Assembly (NCBI RefSeq): GCF_004799345.1
Contig: NZ_SSMC01000001.1
Coordinates: forward strand, 62,001 to 126,000
Length of the DNA stretch: 64,000 nucleotides
DNA from: Robertkochia marina
Lineage (GTDB): Bacteria > Bacteroidota > Bacteroidia > Flavobacteriales > Flavobacteriaceae
Direction of reading: 5' to 3'
Within the stretch, counting starts at the first letter, position 1. The number at the start of each line of letters is the position of its first letter. The notes under the pieces were generated by a model, which saw only the letters and a program-made list of their open reading frames with translations, was not told where the DNA came from and ran no database searches. Shown one piece after another: positions 34,535-43,266 of this stretch. The translations under genes were made by a program, and so were the position numbers.

Positions 34535-37018
34535 TTATTTTTTAGCGTTGGTTTTTTTGGTCTTCTTTTTTGCAGGGGCTTTTTTCTCTAACAAGGCTTT
34601 GGCCTCTTCAAGGGTTACCTTGGTAGCATCTACATCTTTCGACAACTCTACCTTGACCTTTCCCTTAATAATATTGGAGCGGCCCCATCGGGCTTTTTCG
34701 ATCCTGATACCTTCATCATCCCAACTCTGAATGAGCTTATCTCTTTCTTTCTGCAGCTTATCCTCGATCAGCGTCTCAATATCCTGCTGACTCAGGTTAT
34801 CAAAATCATATTTCTTATTCACATTAATGAACATCCCATCCCATTTAATAAAAGGACCAAAACGCCCCTTACCCTTGGTAACGTCTTTTCCTTTATACGC
34901 CGCGATGGGCGCATCAGCCTTTTGCTTTTCTTTGATCAGTTCAGCAGCTCTTTTCATGTCTACAGAAAAAACATCTTCACCTTTGGCCAGAGACACAAAA
35001 GATTTACCAAATCGCACATAGGGCCCGAAGCGTCCTACGTTCACCTCAACCTCCTGACCTTCATAAACTCCTAATTTTTTAGGAAGCTTAAACAGATCGA
35101 GAGCCTCTTCAAAGGTGATACTGTCTATAGACTGATCTGGAAGAAGGCTGGCAAACTTCGGCTTTTCTTCTTCTTCTGAAGTACCGATTTGCGCCATGGG
35201 ACCGAAACGACCAAGACGCACACTTAACTGACGTCCCGTCTCAGGGTCTGTACCCAGAACACGCTCGCCGCTTTCGCGCTCGGCATTTTCTTCAACATCT
35301 TTTACATTAGGATGAAAGTCTTTATAAAACTCTTTCATCATCTGGGTCCAGTCTTCCTCTCCGGAAGCAATATTATCAAAACTTTCCTCTACTCTTGCGG
35401 TAAAATTATAATCAAGAATACCCGAAAAGTGATTTACCAGGAAGTCATTTACAATGGAACCTATATCGGTTGGCACCAGCTTTCCTTTATCTGAACCCAC
35501 CATTTCAGTAAGCTCCTTATCCTTAAGCTCACCCTTGAGCAGCACCAACTCCTTGTATGTACGCTCCTCCCCGTCAACAGTTCCACGCTCTACATAACCC
35601 CTGTTCTGAATAGTAGAAATAGTAGGTGCATAGGTGGACGGTCGGCCGATACCTAATTCTTCAAGTTTCTTCACCAAAGACGCCTCGGTATAACGATATG
35701 GCGGTCGGGTAAATCGCTGGGTAGCCGTAATGGCCTTATCCAATACTTTCTGCCCTTCCTTAAGAGGTGGCAGCATACCACTTTGTTCTTCATCCTCATC
35801 ATCAGTACCTTCGAGGTACACCTTCAGGAATCCTTCAAACTTTAGCACCTCTCCATTAGCCTGGAATAACTCCTGATGCGAATCTGCCTCGATTTTTACA
35901 TTGGTACGCTCTAAACGGGCATCACTCATCTGTGAGGCAAGAGTACGCTTCCATATCAGCTCATAAAGGCGCGCCTGGTCTCTTTCTATCTGAACCGTGT
36001 GCCTGCTCATATCGGTTGGGCGTATGGCCTCGTGCGCTTCCTGGGCTCCTTTTGATTTACTGCTGTAATTTTTAGGGTTACTATACTCATCGCCATAATA
36101 ATCCCTGATTTCTTTCTCTGCTGCGCTGATAGCTTCAGGCGAAAGGTTCACACTATCGGTTCTCATATAAGTGATGAGTCCGGCCTCATACAGCCGTTGT
36201 GCCATGTTCATGGTCTTGGCAACCGAGAAATACAGCTTTCTGGAAGCCTCCTGCTGCAAGGTGGATGTTGTAAAGGGCGGGGCAGGTGATTTCTTGGCAG
36301 GCTTGGTATCCAGAGACGCCACCTTAAAACCTGCACCTATATTCTTTTTCAGAAAAGACCTGGCCTCTTCTTCGGTAGCAAAGGTTTTTCCGAGTTTTGC
36401 TTTAAATGACTTTCCGTCTTCCGTGCTGAAAACAGCAGTTACACGAAAAGAGTCCTCAGGCGTAAATTCCCTGATCTCACGTTCACGCTCTACGATGAGA
36501 CGCACAGCAACAGACTGCACCCTACCGGCCGAAAGACCGGTTTTTATCTTTTTCCAGAGCACGGGAGATAATTCGTAACCCACCAGACGATCCAGTACCC
36601 GCCTTGCCTGCTGCGCATTGACCAGGTTGTAATCTATAGTTCTCGGATTATCTATAGCCCGTTGGATCGCACTCTTGGTAATAGAATTAAATACGATCCT
36701 CCTGGTTTTATCCTTATTCAATTTAAGCTCCTCTGCAAGGTGCCAGGCAATAGCTTCTCCCTCCCGGTCTTCATCACTGGCCAGCCATACAATTTCAGCT
36801 TTCTTAGCCAGGTCTTTTAATTTCTTTACAACCGATTTCTTATCGGAAGAGACAACATACTTCGGCTTAAAATCCTTTTCGACATTCACCCCTAACTCCC
36901 TGGCCGGAAGATCTGCAATATGACCAAAACTGGATTCAACCTGATAGTCTTTCCCTAAAAATTTTTCTATGGTTTTCGCTTTGGCAGGCGACTCCACTAT
37001 TACCAAATTCTTTGCCAT
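34535..37018 (-). CDS. topA: DNA topoisomerase I
   Basis: The 827-residue type IA topoisomerase begins MAKNLVIVESPAKAKTIEKFLG, has the Toprim acidic motif DEDREGE (82-88), the helix NAQQARRVLDRLVGYELSP, and the catalytic Tyr284 in GLITYMRTDSV. The C-terminus has repeated TopoI C-terminal modules (RFGPxxxxG...) and a Lys-rich tail instead of Cys4 zinc fingers. It relaxes negative supercoils. It is followed after 3 bases by the arginase-like gene, suggesting co-transcription. Confidence 0.96.
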   Translation of the reverse strand: MAKNLVIVESPAKAKTIEKFLGKDYQVESSFGHIADLPARELGVNVEKDFKPKYVVSSDKKSVVKKLKDLAKKAEIVWLASDEDREGEAIAWHLAEELKLNKDKTRRIVFNSITKSAIQRAIDNPRTIDYNLVNAQQARRVLDRLVGYELSPVLWKKIKTGLSAGRVQSVAVRLIVEREREIREFTPEDSFRVTAVFSTEDGKSFKAKLGKTFATEEEARSFLKKNIGAGFKVASLDTKPAKKSPAPPFTTSTLQQEASRKLYFSVAKTMNMAQRLYEAGLITYMRTDSVNLSPEAISAAEKEIRDYYGDEYSNPKNYSSKSKGAQEAHEAIRPTDMSRHTVQIERDQARLYELIWKRTLASQMSDARLERTNVKIEADSHQELFQANGEVLKFEGFLKVYLEGTDDEDEEQSGMLPPLKEGQKVLDKAITATQRFTRPPYRYTEASLVKKLEELGIGRPSTYAPTISTIQNRGYVERGTVDGEERTYKELVLLKGELKDKELTEMVGSDKGKLVPTDIGSIVNDFLVNHFSGILDYNFTARVEESFDNIASGEEDWTQMMKEFYKDFHPNVKDVEENAERESGERVLGTDPETGRQLSVRLGRFGPMAQIGTSEEEEKPKFASLLPDQSIDSITFEEALDLFKLPKKLGVYEGQEVEVNVGRFGPYVRFGKSFVSLAKGEDVFSVDMKRAAELIKEKQKADAPIAAYKGKDVTKGKGRFGPFIKWDGMFINVNKKYDFDNLSQQDIETLIEDKLQKERDKLIQSWDDEGIRIEKARWGRSNIIKGKVKVELSKDVDATKVTLEEAKALLEKKAPAKKKTKKTNAKK

Positions 37019-37132
37019 AAGCTCCTTGTTATTGAGTTTACAAAAGTATACAGATTTTTTAATATCCTCCTGTACACCTTCTCCGCAATTGCGATCCGCA
37101 CCTCTCGGAAGGTCACAATTTTCGGGCGATCT

Positions 37133-37912
37133 TTACACGTTAGTACCAATATTTATCCCGGGCTCTCCACCCTCATCACCTCCTGATACAACACCCTTAT
37201 ATATATTGTATATCGTCATATAAACAAAAGCAGATGTAAACAACACCCCTACTCCGCAGGCCAGAAATCCCACCATTTGCGCGATCAGGGAAGAAAGAAT
37301 GATGAGCACAAAGCTAACAATCCAGGTCTTATTTCCTAATCTGAATGCAGCCCTTACTATTTGTCCGGCACTGAAATCAGGATGAAAAGCAAATACCGCT
37401 GCAAAGAAATAGATAGGCACACTTACATAGATCACCGGAAGCACACACATCGCGGTTGCCAATAGAGCGATCAACATGGCAATGAGTGAAAGCAGAAAGG
37501 TTTTCCCAAGGTACCTCCCTTTTAAAAAGGTAAAAAGAATACCTGCTTTGACTTCCTCCCCTTTCTCCGCAGCAGCAAACAATCGGTACAGACCCGCCTG
37601 CAAAGCCATGACGATAGCCTGAACAAAGATCATGACCACAAGGAACAATAGGGTCATAGAAATGATGGATATGGCCGGCATCGACTCAATAACATCAGCC
37701 GGATCATACCCCTGGGCATCGAAGATGGCCGCCCCCAGTATCGGAAAATAAATGATAAGCAAGGCCGGCGCCACCAGGATAAAACTTAACAGCACATAAA
37801 GAAATCCGTGCAACCATGTTTTTTTATACAATTCGAAAGCATTGCCGAGTACATCGCCCAGATCCGGTATTTTGCCGGCATCGAGCCTTTGAAGAAGTTG
37901 TTCGTAAGTCAT
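37133..37912 (-). CDS. Polytopic membrane protein of unknown function
   Basis: The 259-residue protein has an N-terminal cytoplasmic segment (LQRLDAGKIPDLGDVLGNAFELYKK) and about six transmembrane helices. The D/G-rich head followed by F..YKKTW resembles a family of uncharacterised flavobacterial membrane proteins (DUF975/DUF4013-like layout) that are sometimes misnamed carotene oxygenases. No catalytic motif is seen. It sits 114 bases before topA on the same strand and could be co-transcribed. Confidence 0.75.
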   Translation of the reverse strand: MTYEQLLQRLDAGKIPDLGDVLGNAFELYKKTWLHGFLYVLLSFILVAPALLIIYFPILGAAIFDAQGYDPADVIESMPAISIISMTLLFLVVMIFVQAIVMALQAGLYRLFAAAEKGEEVKAGILFTFLKGRYLGKTFLLSLIAMLIALLATAMCVLPVIYVSVPIYFFAAVFAFHPDFSAGQIVRAAFRLGNKTWIVSFVLIILSSLIAQMVGFLACGVGVLFTSAFVYMTIYNIYKGVVSGGDEGGEPGINIGTNV

Positions 37913-38438
37913 TTTAGTTGGATTAGTTGAAGTAAATGTAGAGATAAAATTTGAGTTCGAGGGACGAGCCTGCCTGCCGCAGGCAGGTTTGAGTTTGAGT
38001 TTGAGTTTGAGTACCGCGTCACCCCGGGTGCTTGCCCAGCAATTGTATCGAGATGGAGGGTGAGGCTTGAGGGTGAGACTCGGGGGTGAAGGAAAATCTT
38101 ATGATCTGGAATTTACCCCTTTACCAGTTTGCCTCCCTGGCTGGCGGCACGCAGGTTTACCCCTTTTCTTCTTCGCCTTCCCCATGTTAAGGGAGGCCCG
38201 AGGGTTAACAAAAACAACCAGCAGCTGTTCTTAGCGTGGGGGCATCCCGATGGCTATGGGGAGGCGTGCAGGCAGCGCTGATGAAAGGAGTATTCCTAAA
38301 CGGGCAAGCTGATTAATGCATACAGAACACCTCCACAACACCCTGCCCTGCGGCTCATACTCACGGTCAAATCACAGACTACCTGCTATTTATTTACTAT
38401 ATTTAATAGGTTATATCTACAGTAATAATGCATTTTAA
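37913..38438. other. Intergenic repeat region before the DUF285 cluster
   Basis: No gene is seen. It has a CCTGCCTGCCGCAGGCAGG palindrome (about 37968-37987), a 6-bp-period GTTTGA run (about 37986-38010), GGGTGAGGCTTGAGGGTGAG direct repeats near 38058, and a weak third relative of the TTAGCG-type hairpin element near 38210-38235. The right end runs into the DUF285 remnant. Confidence 0.5.
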
Positions 38439-38489
38439 AAACACTTCTGGACCCTGCCAAAACCTAATTTTACAAATTGTTCCCTCTAA
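38439..38489 (+). pseudogene. Decayed 3' end of a fourth DUF285 gene
   Basis: From TGG 38448 the frame reads WTLPKPNFTNCSL and stops at TAA 38487-38489. All three neighbouring DUF285 proteins end the same way (NWTLPKPNFTNC, NWTLPKPNFALC, SWTLPKPDFTNC). Just before the TGG the bases AACACTTC fit Asn-Thr-Ser with one base lost, and a stop lies in frame at 38436-38438. This is best explained as the relic of a deleted upstream paralog. Confidence 0.75.
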
Positions 38490-38534
38490 CATAATACTCC
38501 CCTGGCCTACAAGTAAATTTTAATATCAAACCGG

Positions 38535-39815
38535 ATGAATCTTAAATTTAAAGCTTATCAGTTCGTCTGCCTACTCATAATAACAACGCTTACGAGCTGC
38601 AATAAAGAGGAAGAGGATATAAATTACAAAGATGCCTGCGCTAATAATCTGATTAGTGGTTGCAGCAAAAATGCTGTTTATCTTGACGATAATGGAGTTA
38701 CCCTAAAAGCCTACGATTGGGCCGAACCCGGATTTACCGGCACCATTCAGGGAAAAACATATACTGTCGTGAATCGCTATCAATTGGAAACACTAATCAG
38801 AAACGGAGCCAATCTGGACCTGGCGGTTACCACCAAGATTACAGACATGAGCTATCTCCTTAAAGATGCATGGACCTTTAATGGTGATATAGGATCCTGG
38901 GATGTAAGCAACGTCAAAAATATGGAAGGAATGTTTAATAAGGCATACGCTTTTGACCAGGACCTCAACTATTGGAACGTGAGCAGTGTAACCAATATGA
39001 ATAGTATGTTTTCTAAAGCCACCAGCTTTAATGGCGACATCGGGAGTTGGAATGTTTCGAATGTGGAAACGATGCGCGGCATGTTTAGCGAAGCAGAAAG
39101 TTTTAATCAGGATCTCAATTTCTGGGTTGTGGAGAACGTTACAGATATGAGCTGGATGTTCGATCAAGCGACCGCTTTCAACGGAAACATCAGTAATTGG
39201 AAAGTTGCCAAGGTTAGAAATATGGAATTCATGTTCAGATGGTGCGAACATTTTAACGCTGACATATCCGAGTGGGATGTAAGCACCGTAACCAACATGG
39301 AGGGAATGTTTTATGGATCTGTATTTAACCAAAACATTGGTGACTGGGATGTATCGAAGGTGACAAATCTGAAAGGAATGTTTGCCGACGCAACATTATT
39401 CAACGCCGATATTGGCAACTGGAACGTATCAAACGTATACCAAATTAGTGCAATGTTTAAGAACGCATCATCCTTTAACCAAGACATCAGCAAATGGCAG
39501 CTTGAAAAAACAGAGAATCTTTCATTCCTATTTTCGGGCGCAACCACCTTTAACCAAGACATAAGCAACTGGAACATAAGCCATGTAACATCCATACGGA
39601 ATATGTTTCAAAATGCCAGCAATTTCAACCAATCTCTTGAATCATGGAACGTATCCAACACAACCAATATGGCCCAAATGTTCGAAGGGGCTATTTCTTT
39701 TAACCAGGATCTCAGCAACTGGGATGTGATTAAGGTTGATTTTTGCCCTTTATTCAGTAACAACACTCCTAATTGGACCCTGCCAAAACCCAATTTCACG
39801 AATTGCACGCCTTAA
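38535..39815 (+). CDS. DUF285/BspA-like repeat lipoprotein 1
   Basis: The 426-residue protein has a lipoprotein signal ending LTSC, followed by NKEEEDI, which fits the acidic export signal placed after the lipid-bearing Cys in flavobacterial surface lipoproteins. A head domain with VYLDDNGVTLKAYDWAEPGFTG and YTVV leads into 12 units of 25 residues of the form FNxDIsxWdVSnVtnMxxMFxxA, the DUF285 (BspA-type, LRR-related) repeat, and a C-terminal NWTLPKPNFTNC. Such repeats serve adhesion or surface display. It is first of three paralogs. Confidence 0.92.
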   Translation: MNLKFKAYQFVCLLIITTLTSCNKEEEDINYKDACANNLISGCSKNAVYLDDNGVTLKAYDWAEPGFTGTIQGKTYTVVNRYQLETLIRNGANLDLAVTTKITDMSYLLKDAWTFNGDIGSWDVSNVKNMEGMFNKAYAFDQDLNYWNVSSVTNMNSMFSKATSFNGDIGSWNVSNVETMRGMFSEAESFNQDLNFWVVENVTDMSWMFDQATAFNGNISNWKVAKVRNMEFMFRWCEHFNADISEWDVSTVTNMEGMFYGSVFNQNIGDWDVSKVTNLKGMFADATLFNADIGNWNVSNVYQISAMFKNASSFNQDISKWQLEKTENLSFLFSGATTFNQDISNWNISHVTSIRNMFQNASNFNQSLESWNVSNTTNMAQMFEGAISFNQDLSNWDVIKVDFCPLFSNNTPNWTLPKPNFTNCTP

Positions 39816-39964
39816 GGGAGGCAGGTAGACGGGTAAGCGGGCAAACACCCCTAAACCCCCTGTCACCTTTGCACCCCTGTAACTCCTGCAATTCTTGATA
39901 TTTCCACTTTCTTTTTGTTATTTATTTTCTATATATTTACAGGAAAAACCTAACAATCAACATT

Positions 39965-41758
39965 GTGAAGATCCATTTCACCCTCCCCCTGTGCCTGCTT
40001 ATGCTATCGGCATCCTGTAAAAAAGACGAAATCCCATCCTACTCCCTTAGAGTAACCGCAGAACAAGGCGGGGTAGCCACCCCTGCCGAAAAAGTGTTTA
40101 CCGAGGGGCAACAGGCCACCATCAGTGCCACCCCTGATGAGTTTTACCAATTCTCCAAATGGTCGGGCGATGTTACCGGCAGCAACAATCCCTTTTCGTT
40201 TAAAATGGACGGCAACAAAACCGTCCGCGCCCATTTCACCAAGCTCGACAGCGACGGTGACGGGGTTACCGACGATATCGACCTGTGTACCTCCTCAGCT
40301 CCTGGAGTCGAAGTCGATGCCAATGGGTGCTCTGCTTCTCAAAAGGACAGTGATAATGACGGGATAACAGACGATAAGGACATCTGCCCGGAATCGCCCC
40401 AGGGCGAAACCGCAGATGAGAACGGATGCGCCCCATCTCAAAAGGACAGTGACGGAGATGGCATCTCTGACGACCTGGACCAATGTAATGACACCCAGCC
40501 GGGAGATACCATTGATGAGAACGGGTGTGTGTTACAACCCGTTTACCTGGATACCAACGGGGTCACTGTTAAAGCCAGGGATTGGGCACAGGCAGGCGAC
40601 ACCGGCATGATCAATAACATTGTTTATACTGTAGTTGATGAAACCACCTTGAGAGATATGGCTGCCAATGATGCCGATGTACGTCATGTGGTTACGACCA
40701 TGATCACCGACATGAGTCAGTTATTTCAAGGTAATATCGATTTTAACCAGGATATCGGTAGTTGGGATGTAAGCAATGTCAACATGATGGTCGAAATGTT
40801 TAGGGGAGCCAGCAGTTTTAATCAGGACCTGGCCTTCTGGGATGTCAGCCAGGTGGTTAACATGGCAGGCATGTTCTTTGACGCTACGGCTTTCAATGGA
40901 GACGTCAGCACCTGGAACGTTGGTAAAGTAACCGATATGACAGCCATGTTTTCCGGAACCAAAAATTTCAATAAAGATCTGAGTAATTGGGATGTCGGAG
41001 AGGTCACTTACATGGCCCATATGTTTTCAGGAAACACCGTATTTAACAGCGACATCAGCAAATGGAATGTAAGTAAGGTCATCAGTATGGCCCTAATGTT
41101 TTCAGGGAATCACGCCTTCAACAGCGATATCAGCAATTGGGACGTCAGCAATGTGAAGGCCATGAGTTTCATGTTTTCCTTTTGCACAGCATTCAACCAG
41201 GATCTTTCATCCTGGGATGTAGGCATGGTTACGACCATGCGCTCCATGTTTGCCAAAGCGAGCAATTTCAACTCCCCGCTTAATACCTGGAACGTAAGCA
41301 ACGTTCAAGATATGAGGGATATGTTTCAAGGCGCTACCAGCTTTAACCAGGATCTCTCCCAGTGGGATGTGAGCCAGGTAACCGACATGCAATTCATGTT
41401 TGACGGCGCCAGATTCTTCAACAGTGACCTAAGCAACTGGAATGTAAGCAACGTTACCGACATGCAAAACATGTTTGGCGGGTGTGAATACTTTAATGGT
41501 GATCTCAGCAATTGGGATGTCAGCAAGGTAACCAACATGAAGGCTATGTTTGCTAATAACTATGCTTTCAACCAGGATCTCAGCAATTGGAATGTAAGTA
41601 GCGTTAACAATATGCAGGCCATGTTCTTTAGTGCGAAAAACTTTAATCAGGACCTCAGTAACTGGGACGTCTCCAGAGTAGACAATTGCAGTGCCTTTGC
41701 TTTTGACACAGGGAACTGGACACTTCCTAAGCCCAATTTCGCGCTTTGCGTGCCTTAA
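39965..41758 (+). CDS. DUF285/BspA-like lipoprotein 2 with added N-terminal modules
   Basis: The start is GTG at 39965 (MKIHFTLPLCLLMLSASC lipoprotein signal; KKDE after the Cys). Residues about 25-93 form a bacterial-repeat/InlB-B-like module (GGVATP...YQFSKWSGDVTG...VRAHF). Residues about 95-190 are three thrombospondin type-3 calcium-binding repeats (DSDGDGVTDDIDLC, DSDNDGITDDKDIC, DSDGDGISDDLDQC). The same head domain as the neighbours (VYLDTNGVTVKARDWA) and 13 DUF285 units of 25 residues follow, ending NWTLPKPNFALC. The extra modules would extend the repeat domain from the cell surface. Confidence 0.92.
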   Translation: MKIHFTLPLCLLMLSASCKKDEIPSYSLRVTAEQGGVATPAEKVFTEGQQATISATPDEFYQFSKWSGDVTGSNNPFSFKMDGNKTVRAHFTKLDSDGDGVTDDIDLCTSSAPGVEVDANGCSASQKDSDNDGITDDKDICPESPQGETADENGCAPSQKDSDGDGISDDLDQCNDTQPGDTIDENGCVLQPVYLDTNGVTVKARDWAQAGDTGMINNIVYTVVDETTLRDMAANDADVRHVVTTMITDMSQLFQGNIDFNQDIGSWDVSNVNMMVEMFRGASSFNQDLAFWDVSQVVNMAGMFFDATAFNGDVSTWNVGKVTDMTAMFSGTKNFNKDLSNWDVGEVTYMAHMFSGNTVFNSDISKWNVSKVISMALMFSGNHAFNSDISNWDVSNVKAMSFMFSFCTAFNQDLSSWDVGMVTTMRSMFAKASNFNSPLNTWNVSNVQDMRDMFQGATSFNQDLSQWDVSQVTDMQFMFDGARFFNSDLSNWNVSNVTDMQNMFGGCEYFNGDLSNWDVSKVTNMKAMFANNYAFNQDLSNWNVSSVNNMQAMFFSAKNFNQDLSNWDVSRVDNCSAFAFDTGNWTLPKPNFALCVP

Positions 41759-41907
41759 GTGGGGTGTGGTGAATTGTGGGTTGTAAGTGTTGAGTCGATG
41801 AGAGAACCCAAAAAAATAACAATCTCAATAGCAGTGAATATTTAATGTTCTTTAACGGAATTCATCTTTCAATAAAGAAAGACCACACTTAATCAATTCC
41901 AACAGTT

Positions 41908-43005
41908 ATGAAAGTCAATACCTGTATCACCCTCTTATTTGTTCTGTTATTTACAGGATGTACAAAGGAGGAAACCCAAAACAAGGAAGAAGAAATCGCA
42001 AACAATCCTGTTTACCTCGATACCAACGGGGTTACTGTAAAGGCAAGGGATTGGGCAAAACCCGGGGATACAGGAGAGATCAACGGGGTTACCTATACCG
42101 TTGTGGATGAATCTACCCTCAGAACCATGGTTGCCCATCATGAGGATGTAACCACATTAGCTACCACCTTAGTCACGAATATGAGTAATTTATTCAAAGA
42201 CAAAGATACTTTTGAGCAAGACATCAGCAACTGGGATGTGAGCAACGTAACCAATATGGATTACATGTTTTTCAATGCAGACATCTTCAACCAACCGCTT
42301 AACAATTGGGATGTAAGTAAGGTAACCAGCATGAAGCAAATGTTCAGAGGAGACTATTTATTCAACCAAAACCTGAACAGCTGGGACGTGAGCAGTGTTA
42401 CGAATATGGAGGGAATGTTCTGGAATGCCGCCTCCTTTAATGGAGATATCAGTTCATGGGATGTAGGTAATGTGTCCGATATGGCCGTCATGTTTGACGC
42501 TGCCAGAAGTTTCACAGGAGATCTCAGCAAATGGAACGTGAGTTCTGTAACCCGTATGACCCTGATGTTCTATTCTGCAGATTCGTTTAACGGCGACCTC
42601 AATAATTGGGACGTAAGTAACGTGACCAATATGAACAGTATGTTTTCCTATTGCCCGATGTTTAACGGGAACATCAGCAACTGGAATGTGAGCCAGGTTG
42701 TTGATATGGCAGGTATGTTTGCCTATGCCTATGAGTTCAACAGGGATATCAGCGAATGGGATGTTAGTAATGTTATTTTAATGCCCGGCATGTTCCACTC
42801 TGCATACCGCTTCAACCAGGACATCAGCTCCTGGAATGTATCCATGGTTGATGACATGGCAGGTATGTTTACTGAAGCATACGATTTTAACCAGAACATA
42901 AGCAATTGGATGGTAGAAAGCGTAACCAAATGCGCCTACTTCTCTCTGAATGCCTCCAGCTGGACCCTGCCCAAACCAGATTTTACCAATTGCGATCCGT
43001 TTTAA
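41908..43005 (+). CDS. DUF285/BspA-like repeat lipoprotein 3
   Basis: The 365-residue protein has lipobox LLFTGC with TKEET after it, the head VYLDTNGVTVKARDWAKPGDTG, 10 DUF285 units of 25 residues, and the C-terminal SWTLPKPDFTNC. It is the shortest of the three paralogs and its head is closest to that of paralog 2. The three genes are separated by about 150 bases each and so may be separately transcribed. Variation in repeat number between paralogs indicates slippage or recombination at 75-bp units. Confidence 0.92.
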   Translation: MKVNTCITLLFVLLFTGCTKEETQNKEEEIANNPVYLDTNGVTVKARDWAKPGDTGEINGVTYTVVDESTLRTMVAHHEDVTTLATTLVTNMSNLFKDKDTFEQDISNWDVSNVTNMDYMFFNADIFNQPLNNWDVSKVTSMKQMFRGDYLFNQNLNSWDVSSVTNMEGMFWNAASFNGDISSWDVGNVSDMAVMFDAARSFTGDLSKWNVSSVTRMTLMFYSADSFNGDLNNWDVSNVTNMNSMFSYCPMFNGNISNWNVSQVVDMAGMFAYAYEFNRDISEWDVSNVILMPGMFHSAYRFNQDISSWNVSMVDDMAGMFTEAYDFNQNISNWMVESVTKCAYFSLNASSWTLPKPDFTNCDPF

Positions 43006-43073
43006 CAGAAAGATCTTCTCCACTGTCTTTTCGTGAAGAAGCCCCCACCTTTGCATAGCGTACTGATTAAATT

Positions 43074-43200
43074 TCGGGAGATTGCCTCGTCCCGCAAGAG
43101 CATCGGAGGTGAATTCGGGAGATTGCCACAGGCCTTCAAGAAGGCCTTCGCGAAGACACAACCTCGTAACCTCGTAACTCCGTAACCTCGCAACTTATTT
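43074..43200. repeat. REP-like palindromes and octamer satellite before miaB
   Basis: Two partial copies start TTCGGGAGATTGCC (43076 and 43115); the second is complete, with a CAGGCCTTC/GAAGGCCTTC hairpin and a TCGCGAAGACAC end (to 43158). At 43160-43191 are four 8-bp units, AACCTCGT, AACCTCGT, AACTCCGT and AACCTCGC, ending 20 bases before the miaB promoter. Confidence 0.7.
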
Positions 43201-43210
43201 TTCCTGCCAA

Positions 43211-43243
43211 TTTGTCACTGCTCCACAATAAATTTTATCTTTG
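43211..43243 (+). promoter_or_regulatory. Promoter of miaB (Bacteroidota type)
   Basis: TTTG (43211-43214) and TATCTTTG (43236-43243) match the -33 and -7 elements (TTTG, TAnnTTTG) with a 21-base spacer, 23 bases before the miaB ATG. Confidence 0.6.
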
Positions 43244-43266
43244 CAGTCTAATTGAACTTACGGGTT

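Noticed and set aside
38793-41538. Many minus-strand frames across the DUF285 genes
   Set aside because: They repeat every 75 bp because the coding repeats do; they are shadows of the DUF285 units.
38535-43005. DUF285 75-bp DNA repeats considered as a CRISPR or non-coding satellite
   Set aside because: The repeats are in frame, code for FNxDIsxW units and sit between signal peptide and stop codon.
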